A stretch of 36,644 nt of DNA from assembly GCF_028285565.1 (NCBI RefSeq), contig NZ_JANQOY010000127.1, positions 1 to 36,644 on the forward strand. The letters run 5' to 3'. The position numbers and the translations under genes were made by a program. Under the pieces are notes generated by a model. The model was not told the DNA's origin, did not search any database, and saw only the letters and a list, made by a program, of their open reading frames with translations. Shown here in pieces: positions 33,654 to 36,644 of the stretch (its first letter is position 1; each line of letters opens with the position of its first letter). The stretch is from Acaryochloris sp. IP29b_bin.148. Lineage in GTDB: Bacteria; Cyanobacteriota; Cyanobacteriia; Thermosynechococcales; Thermosynechococcaceae.

Positions 33654-34508
33654 AGCGTTTCTAGGGACTTCAACACTTTCTAAACTCTGGGAGCAACATC
33701 GTAACATCATTACCCTGTCCAACAAAGCTGTGATCAATTTGCTCAGAAATTGGGACTCTCTATATTCTCCTCTTTAAAATTTTAAAAGAATAGTAGTAAT
33801 AGTAGGGGCTGTGGAAAATGTGGAAAAAGTAGAAAACCCTATTAATAACAAGACTTTAGCGGATCACTAACCTGTGGAAAACTTGTGGAAAAGATCGAGG
33901 AGTTTTCCACAGGGTGTGAATTAATATTTTTTTCTCCACAAGACCCCCTAGTTTTCCACAAAGTTTTACCCGTGTTTTCCACAGAAAAATGGCAGTTTTC
34001 CACAGGGGTAAATTGGAGGTTTAAAATTCTTGATAAAAGATTTAAGGTTGTGTTTATATTATCCTAGAACCTTTACTAAGTAAGTGTTTTGAGCGATCAA
34101 CCTATCCACTGAAGAAAATTTTAGGGCAGTGGTTAGGCATGCCTGAATATCCACCGTTTTTTCACGATATCCACAATCTATGCCCTCTACCTGCGTTTTG
34201 CTACATTGCACACAGGCAATTGATCTAAGAACAGATTCTGTTGAGTTGCTATTCCTTGACTCAAACTTTGCCGTTTCAATGAGTTTGCCTCTCCAGCCCC
34301 TAGATGTTGACATGTAAGAAAGAGGGGCTGAGGGCGGTGATGAAAGATTGCAGTTTATGAGTGCAGTTAAACCCATTCTTATAAACGCTTCTAAGAATAG
34401 CTAAGACCTCAGCCCATGAACGAATCAAGGCTTGAGTGCATCTCTCTCAGATTGATTAAGTACGATAGCGAAGAAGTACGCCAGAGTGAGGAAGTGCTCA
34501 GGTCAGTC
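33654..34508. other. oriC: Chromosomal origin region (oriC) between dnaA and dnaN
   Basis: An 855-base gene-free interval. Eight exact DnaA boxes are present. Four read TGTGGAAAA on the plus strand (33810-33818, 33819-33827, 33873-33881, 33884-33892). Four read TTTTCCACA (33903-33911, 33952-33960, 33975-33983, 33996-34004). A near match lies at 33932-33940 (TTCTCCACA) and another at 34167-34175 (ATATCCACA). The two groups point toward each other around 33897. AT-rich DNA lies at 33770-33790 and at 34019-34065. TTTTCCACA is the DnaA-box form known from cyanobacterial origins. Confidence 0.92.
33770..33809 (+). other. Candidate DnaA-trio unwinding element
   Basis: TAGTAGTAATAGTAG (33791-33805) is a run of five TAG/TAA trinucleotides. 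It is joined by GGGC (33806-33809) to two back-to-back DnaA boxes, and flanked on the other side by AT-rich DNA (33770-33790). This box, GC spacer, trinucleotide run and AT-rich order matches the DnaA-trio element known from Bacillus subtilis, where DnaA oligomers extend onto one strand and open the origin. Confidence 0.65.
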
Positions 34509-35876
34509 TTAGGGTTGATTAGCCAGGTTAATCCGGTCGCCTAACTGCCGCAGTGATTGGGCCAGTTCTGGATCTTTCTTTTGTAAGTCCGAGACTTTAT
34601 CGCAGCTATACATCACGGTGGTATGGTCTTTGCCACCAAATTCCTCACCAATTTTAGGGAGGCTGAGGTCTGTATGCTGCCTCATTAAGTACATGCCAAT
34701 TTGGCGGGCCATGCTAATTTCTCGGCGGCGGGAATTGCCTTTTAGATCATCAATGGAGATGCCGTAGGTATCTGCGACAGCATTAATAATGCTGTCGGGT
34801 GAAGCTGAGATTTTGGCAGTCGGTGGATTTAAGACCGGGGCAATATTTTCCACATTCATCGGCAGGCCAGAAATAGAAATATAAGCCACGGCTCGGATTA
34901 AAGCGCCCTCTAACTCTCGGATGTTAGAGGTATAGCTAGACGCAATATATTCAATCACTTCTCGAGGGAGACGAATATTTTCGTATTCTGCTTTCTTTTG
35001 CAGAATGGCCATGCGGGTTTCTAAGTCAGGGGGTTGAATATCTGCAATCAAGCCCATCGAAAATCGTGAACAGAGTCGCTCTTGCAATCTGGGAATTTGA
35101 CTCGGGGGACGATCAGATGCCAAAACCACTTGTTTACCCGCTTCATGCAGGGTGTTAAAGGTATGAAAAAACTCTTCTTGGGTATATTCTTTGCCTTCAA
35201 TAAATTGAATGTCATCGACTAACATCACATCCACCGCGCGGTAATGTTCGCGAAATTTCTGCATGCCGTCTTTGCGAATGGCGGCGATTAGGTCATTCGT
35301 AAACTGCTCGGTAGAAATATAAAAAATCCGAGAGTTCGGCGAGATTTCGAGTCGGTAGTGGCCGATCGCTTGCATCAGGTGGGTTTTCCCTAATCCAACG
35401 CCACCACAGAGGAAGAGAGGATTAAATTCGCGACCCGGAGATTCAGCAACCGCTAAGCAAGCCGCATGAGCCATGCGGTTATTGGGGCCGACCACATAGC
35501 GAGAAAACACATATTTGGGATTGAGACTCGCTTGTTGACGTTGGGGAGTGTTGGTATGGTCGACAGGACTGGCGTTAGGAGGGGGCGAGGCAACCTCGGG
35601 AGCCGCAATACTGGCACTGGAATCCCCCTGGGCAATTTCGATTTGAATTTCGACCGGGTGACCTAAAATCTCATGGACGACGTCTCGAATGGTTTTGACG
35701 TAGTATTTCTGCAGCCAATTCCGGGCAAACGGATTGGGTGTGCGGATCACCAGCCGATGATCGTCTAGCTGTTCAGCATTGGCAGTCTTAATCCAGGTTT
35801 CAAACGTGGGGCGGCTGAGCTGTAACTGTAAGCGCTCCAGAACTTGGCTCCAAAGAGTTTCAAGAGAAGTTTCCAT
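34509..35876 (-). CDS. dnaA: Chromosomal replication initiator DnaA
   Basis: A 455-residue AAA+ ATPase. Domain I (1-80) opens with [20 protein letters not shown]; a variable linker (85-115) follows. Domain III holds the Walker [15 protein letters not shown] (about 157-170), the Walker B LVDDIQF (Asp221-222), and the sensor and arginine-finger region. Domain IV ends in [20 protein letters not shown], which reads the DnaA box. The ATG at 35876 is the expected start. oriC lies downstream, between it and dnaN, while rpmH diverges upstream. Confidence 0.98.
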   Translation of the reverse strand: METSLETLWSQVLERLQLQLSRPTFETWIKTANAEQLDDHRLVIRTPNPFARNWLQKYYVKTIRDVVHEILGHPVEIQIEIAQGDSSASIAAPEVASPPPNASPVDHTNTPQRQQASLNPKYVFSRYVVGPNNRMAHAACLAVAESPGREFNPLFLCGGVGLGKTHLMQAIGHYRLEISPNSRIFYISTEQFTNDLIAAIRKDGMQKFREHYRAVDVMLVDDIQFIEGKEYTQEEFFHTFNTLHEAGKQVVLASDRPPSQIPRLQERLCSRFSMGLIADIQPPDLETRMAILQKKAEYENIRLPREVIEYIASSYTSNIRELEGALIRAVAYISISGLPMNVENIAPVLNPPTAKISASPDSIINAVADTYGISIDDLKGNSRRREISMARQIGMYLMRQHTDLSLPKIGEEFGGKDHTTVMYSCDKVSDLQKKDPELAQSLRQLGDRINLANQP

Positions 35877-36028
35877 GGATTACCTCGACTGCAAGCTGAG
35901 CAACATTGAGCGTAAGGGGTTTCATCGGGTCTGGCAAGAGTGGGTGATAAAATTGTAAACTATGGATTCTGGGTCAAACGCTCGACCTAAATGCCTTGAC
36001 CTTGTGAAATCTTTTGACTGAATAAATT

Positions 36029-36166
36029 ATGACTAAACGAACCTTGGGTGGAACCTGCCGCAAGCGCAAGAGAACGTCGGGATTTAGAGCCCGGATGCGC
36101 TCTCAAAGTGGCCAAAATGTCATTAATTCTCGCCGACGCAAAGGCCGCAAGCGTTTATCTGTGTAG
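36029..36166 (+). CDS. rpmH: 50S ribosomal protein L34
   Basis: A 45-residue, very basic protein from the ATG at 36029 to TAG at 36164-36166. The sequence [20 protein letters not shown] is the standard L34 N-terminus, followed by [20 protein letters not shown] and RLSV. It lies upstream of rnpA in the conserved order and diverges from dnaA, with about 150 nt between the two starts. Confidence 0.97.
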   Translation: MTKRTLGGTCRKRKRTSGFRARMRSQSGQNVINSRRRKGRKRLSV

Positions 36167-36229
36167 AGAAGCAGTCAGTGGGTGAGCGCTGATTGCCGCA
36201 ACGGTTTGAGAAGCCATGCTGGTGGCTAA

Positions 36230-36583
36230 ATGTTAGCAACTCCGCATCGACTAAAAAAAAGCCGCGATTTCGGTGTTGTATACCGCAAAGGAAGCCGCAA
36301 AAGTACTCAATATTTGGTTGTAAGAGCCTATCGTTCACGTGTAAACACGAACCCGATTCGATTTGGTTTTTCGATCAGCCAAAAAGTCAGTAAGCGAGCC
36401 GTCGTTCGGAATCGAATTAAGCGGCAGCTAAGAGCGGTGTGTCGCCAGCTCCTGCCTGAATTACAGCCCGGCTGGGATGTGGTGATCGTTGTTCGGGCTG
36501 CTGCCGTTCAGTGCGATTACTTTCAATTTCTGCAACAATTAAGGAAGTTATTTGCAGACGCGGAGATCCTAAATGGGTATTAA
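36230..36583 (+). CDS. rnpA: Ribonuclease P protein component
   Basis: A 117-residue basic protein that helps the RNase P RNA bind and cut the 5' leaders of tRNA precursors. The family core is visible: LKKSRDFGVVYRKGSRKS near the N-terminus and the RNR-like motif SKRAVVRNRIKRQLRAVCRQ. It starts 63 nt after rpmH. Its last 11 bases overlap the start of the next gene, so rpmH-rnpA-PH-domain gene probably form one transcript. Confidence 0.96.
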   Translation: MLATPHRLKKSRDFGVVYRKGSRKSTQYLVVRAYRSRVNTNPIRFGFSISQKVSKRAVVRNRIKRQLRAVCRQLLPELQPGWDVVIVVRAAAVQCDYFQFLQQLRKLFADAEILNGY

Positions 36584-36644
36584 GGAGGAGGTCTACTTTG
36601 AAGGGGGACCTCATATTGGTGATTTAATCTTAAATTCTTTCTTA
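36573..36644 (+). CDS. PH-domain membrane protein, N-terminal fragment cut by the window edge
   Basis: ATG at 36573, with a GGAG ribosome site 7 nt upstream inside rnpA, opens 24 codons to the window end: MGIKEEVYFEGGPHIGDLIL plus NSFL. The 'EEVYFEGGPHIGDLI' start is what I recall for the PH-domain protein downstream of rnpA in cyanobacteria (Synechocystis Slr1472). It overlaps the rnpA stop by 11 nt. The membrane insertase gene yidC usually follows in this context but is outside the window. Confidence 0.75.
   Translation, partial: MGIKEEVYFEGGPHIGDLILNSFL

Noticed and set aside
33885..34067. 60-codon forward open frame inside the origin region
   Set aside because: It is made of DnaA boxes and AT-rich DNA; the apparent peptide reflects repeated TTTTCCACA motifs.
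34059..34376. 105-codon reverse open frame between oriC and dnaA
   Set aside because: No domain or convincing start; composition and position fit non-coding origin-flanking DNA.

Overview
The window is chromosomal DNA from a cyanobacterium. It carries about fifteen copies of the palindrome GCGATCGC (HIP1, a cyanobacterial hallmark) and cyanobacteria-typical proteins: a Diox1-like apocarotenoid oxygenase, a BT1 folate/biopterin transporter, a DUF1400 hydrolase, Uma2, a Ycf29-like regulator and DUF6816. The protein style and the mix of decayed genes would fit Acaryochloris or a relative, but that is an impression, not a demonstrated assignment.

Layout. 1-6.7 kb is accessory: a cut-off gene, a collagen-like secreted protein, a probable three-gene unit (duplicated SpoIIAA-like protein, HTH/Cys protein, RidA), then a low-density stretch with hypothetical genes, a truncated HEAT-like gene, a 57-codon remnant of a class V aminotransferase and a Uma2 endonuclease. 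6.7-12.7 kb is mostly housekeeping: a PGRP-type amidase, truB coupled to a DUF1400 hydrolase, thiC behind a TPP riboswitch, and a DUF6816 protein. 12.8-18.5 kb is a compact signalling cluster: coiled-coil protein, inner-membrane OmpA-domain protein, Rab-like small GTPase, PAS-like/pseudo-cyclase protein and GGDEF-EAL protein. 18.6-23.5 kb holds a Nudix hydrolase, a small heat-shock gene with a start-codon hairpin, a trypsin-like protease, a zinc-ribbon membrane protein, a nitroreductase and pepA. 23.5-26.9 kb is AT-rich and gene-poor, with a methyltransferase, membrane-protein genes and several long perfect inverted repeats. 26.9-30.3 kb is a tight run of BT1 transporter, carotenoid oxygenase and low-Mr tyrosine phosphatase, followed by a convergent response regulator and a GtrB-like glycosyltransferase. 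32.0-36.6 kb is the replication-origin region: dnaN, oriC, dnaA, then divergent rpmH, rnpA and the start of a PH-domain gene.

Two regions stand out. The first is the 12.8-18.5 kb cluster. A peptidoglycan-binding membrane protein sits 3 nt from a Ras-like GTPase lacking the usual catalytic Gln. Next come a cyclase homologue that has lost both metal-binding Asp residues and a GGDEF-EAL protein whose EAL domain has Lys where a catalytic Glu is expected. This looks like an envelope-linked GTPase/c-di-GMP switch built partly from degenerate enzymes. The second is oriC. Eight exact TTTTCCACA-type DnaA boxes form two opposed groups, and next to the outermost pair, across a GC-rich spacer, lies a TAG/TAA trinucleotide run beside AT-rich DNA. 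This matches the layout of a DnaA-trio unwinding element.

No tRNA, rRNA, CRISPR array or intact insertion sequence was recognised. Start codons were chosen by reading the sequence, and several genes were shortened from longer TTG-initiated open frames.
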